Shown piece by piece: positions 4,436-5,467 of a stretch of DNA of 5,467 nt (the stretch's first letter is position 1; each line of letters opens with the position of its first letter). The position numbers were made by a program, and so were the translations under genes. This stretch comes from JBDTMC01 sp039934475 (GTDB lineage Bacteria > Acidobacteriota > Terriglobia > Bryobacterales > Bryobacteraceae). Below the pieces are notes generated by a model. The model had not been told where the DNA came from and ran no database searches. It was given only the letters and a program-made list of their open reading frames with translations. The stretch is taken from positions 1 through 5,467 of the forward strand of contig JBDTMC010000513.1 of the NCBI GenBank assembly GCA_039934475.1, given 5' to 3'.

Positions 4436-5467
4436 CTAGCGCGGCCGCGGGCCAAAGTGTTCGACGAGGAAGTTGACGATGCTTTCCTTGGCACCGGGTT
4501 TCACTGGCGCACCCCAGCGTGTCATCTTGTCCACTTCACGATCCCACTGCGCACGCGTCAGGCGCTGCTGCGAGATGGGGTCCAATTCGTGGCACCCGAT
4601 GCAGGCCGACCGCACGTCTTCGGGTAGATCCGGATTGACGCGCGGCTCAGGCATCGCGGCAGCGGCGCCTCCCACCCTCACCCCCACGCTCTGCACGACG
4701 TTATAAAGGTAGCCGGAGGGGTTCCACTCCTGCACCAAGGGTTGCGTGTCGCCTGAGGCGTCGCTAGCCCGCGCCATGACGTTGTAGTAGCCTTCACGGC
4801 CCGGCGTCCAGTCGTAGGACCACTGCCTCCAGGCATACTTCGCCTGGTCGTCTCCAAGCCGGCTCTCTTTCCACGTTCGCCCGCCATCGGTGGAGATATC
4901 GACGCGCAGCACAGGCGAACCATTGGACCAGGCGACGCCTTGGATCTTGACTGGGCCGGCAGGAACGGCGGCGCCGTCCACGGGCGAGGAGATCACCGAT
5001 TTGATGCGGAGGCTGGTGACCGGCTTCATGATCGCCGGATCGACGGGAGCGCCGGGCGCGATGGCTCGGCCGGGATGGCGATAGGCGGTCTTCATGAAGA
5101 AGCCCTCGTTTTCGCGCTCGCTGAGGGTGATGTGCTGCACCCATTTGGTCCAACAGTCGCCGCCCCAGCCGGGCACGATGACGCGCAAGGGAAAGCCGTG
5201 GGCGGGCTCCAGCGGCTCGCCATTCATACGGAAGGCGAGCAACACGTCACCCTGCAGGGCGCGTTGAAGAGGGATGCCGCGCTGGAACTTGGGCATCGTG
5301 CCGATCGGGACATCGGCGCCGTCGAAAGTCACTTCGCGGGCACTATCCTTGACTCCGGCCATACGCAGAACCTCGGCGAGGCGGACTCCAGTCCAACGCG
5401 CGTTGCCGACGGCTCCGTTTGTCCATTGCAAACCGGGCACGGGCGGCTCATAGAGGCCGCGGCCGTT
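4436..5467 (-). CDS. Sulfite oxidase/dehydrogenase-like molybdoprotein with fused C-terminal cytochrome c domain (5' part missing)
   Basis: The frame runs open to the right edge of the window; 343 residues are visible and the N terminus (with any Tat signal) is outside. The first visible residues are NGRGLYEP, which in SorA-type enzymes directly follow the Mo-binding Cys of a CAGNGR motif, so the Mo ligand lies just beyond the edge. Later marks of the family are GAVGNARWTGVRL, NGEPLEPAHGFPLRVIVPGW (near 82-101) and MKTAYRHP (near 125-132, with the active-site Tyr). An Ig-like dimerisation domain spans about 150-260 (SSPVDGAAV, VDISTDGGRTW, WSYDWTP). The last 65 residues are a small cytochrome c domain with CIGCH at 289-293 and a likely distal Met in EVDKMTRWG. 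Electrons from the Mo centre would pass to this haem, so it should act in the periplasm. Sulfite is the likely substrate by family, but relatives oxidise or reduce other compounds. The stop codon is 1 bp from that of the convergent MIOX gene. Confidence 0.88.
   Translation of the reverse strand, partial: NGRGLYEPPVPGLQWTNGAVGNARWTGVRLAEVLRMAGVKDSAREVTFDGADVPIGTMPKFQRGIPLQRALQGDVLLAFRMNGEPLEPAHGFPLRVIVPGWGGDCWTKWVQHITLSERENEGFFMKTAYRHPGRAIAPGAPVDPAIMKPVTSLRIKSVISSPVDGAAVPAGPVKIQGVAWSNGSPVLRVDISTDGGRTWKESRLGDDQAKYAWRQWSYDWTPGREGYYNVMARASDASGDTQPLVQEWNPSGYLYNVVQSVGVRVGGAAAAMPEPRVNPDLPEDVRSACIGCHELDPISQQRLTRAQWDREVDKMTRWGAPVKPGAKESIVNFLVEHFGPRPR

Noticed and set aside
4440..4449. GC palindrome CGCGGCCGCG as a regulatory site
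   Set aside because: Short self-complementary GC runs are frequent in this base composition; nothing else marks it as an operator or terminator.
5438..5440. GTG at 5440-5438 (minus strand) as the start of the molybdoprotein
   Set aside because: The frame stays open to the window edge and the upstream codons encode NGRGLYEPP, which belongs to the conserved region just after the Mo-binding Cys, so the gene continues beyond the window.

Overview
The window looks like a chromosomal fragment of a high-GC bacterium. Acidobacteriota of the Solibacter/Bryobacter type is my best guess. This rests on the mix of genes: a Solibacter-like FabH, a bacterial myo-inositol oxygenase, a sulfite-dehydrogenase-like molybdoenzyme with a fused haem c domain, and orphan membrane proteins. 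No rRNA or marker tree was available, so the assignment is an inference.

Layout, left to right. Positions 1-221 hold the 3' end of a plus-strand reading frame whose DNA is a near-perfect tandem duplication (78-bp and 75-bp copies plus a decayed third start). It encodes a 25/26-residue repeat containing a Cys-Trp-Pro-Cys motif, and it is the least explained part of the window. A bulged hairpin (240-275) separates it from two orphan membrane-protein genes: a seven-helix integral membrane protein (381-1166) and a single-pass protein with a helical soluble domain (1250-1753). The second has a clear sigma-70-type promoter in front of it. A perfect 16-bp hairpin (1777-1816) closes this unit and faces a convergent SprT-like zinc metalloprotease gene on the minus strand (1815-2522).

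A 64-bp divergent intergenic region then leads to fabH (beta-ketoacyl-ACP synthase III, 2587-3576). Only 24 bp later comes a myo-inositol oxygenase gene (3601-4434), probably in the same transcript. It ends 1 bp from the stop codon of a convergent minus-strand gene (4436 to beyond the window end) for a periplasmic-type sulfite oxidase/dehydrogenase-like molybdoprotein with a C-terminal cytochrome c domain.

Functionally, fabH (start of fatty acid synthesis) and MIOX (myo-inositol to D-glucuronate) share a transcript but no obvious pathway. The molybdoenzyme is a separate respiratory or detoxifying oxidoreductase. The two membrane proteins and the repeat protein have no function I can assign. 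The membrane-protein region looks more AT-rich than the fabH-MIOX-molybdoenzyme part.
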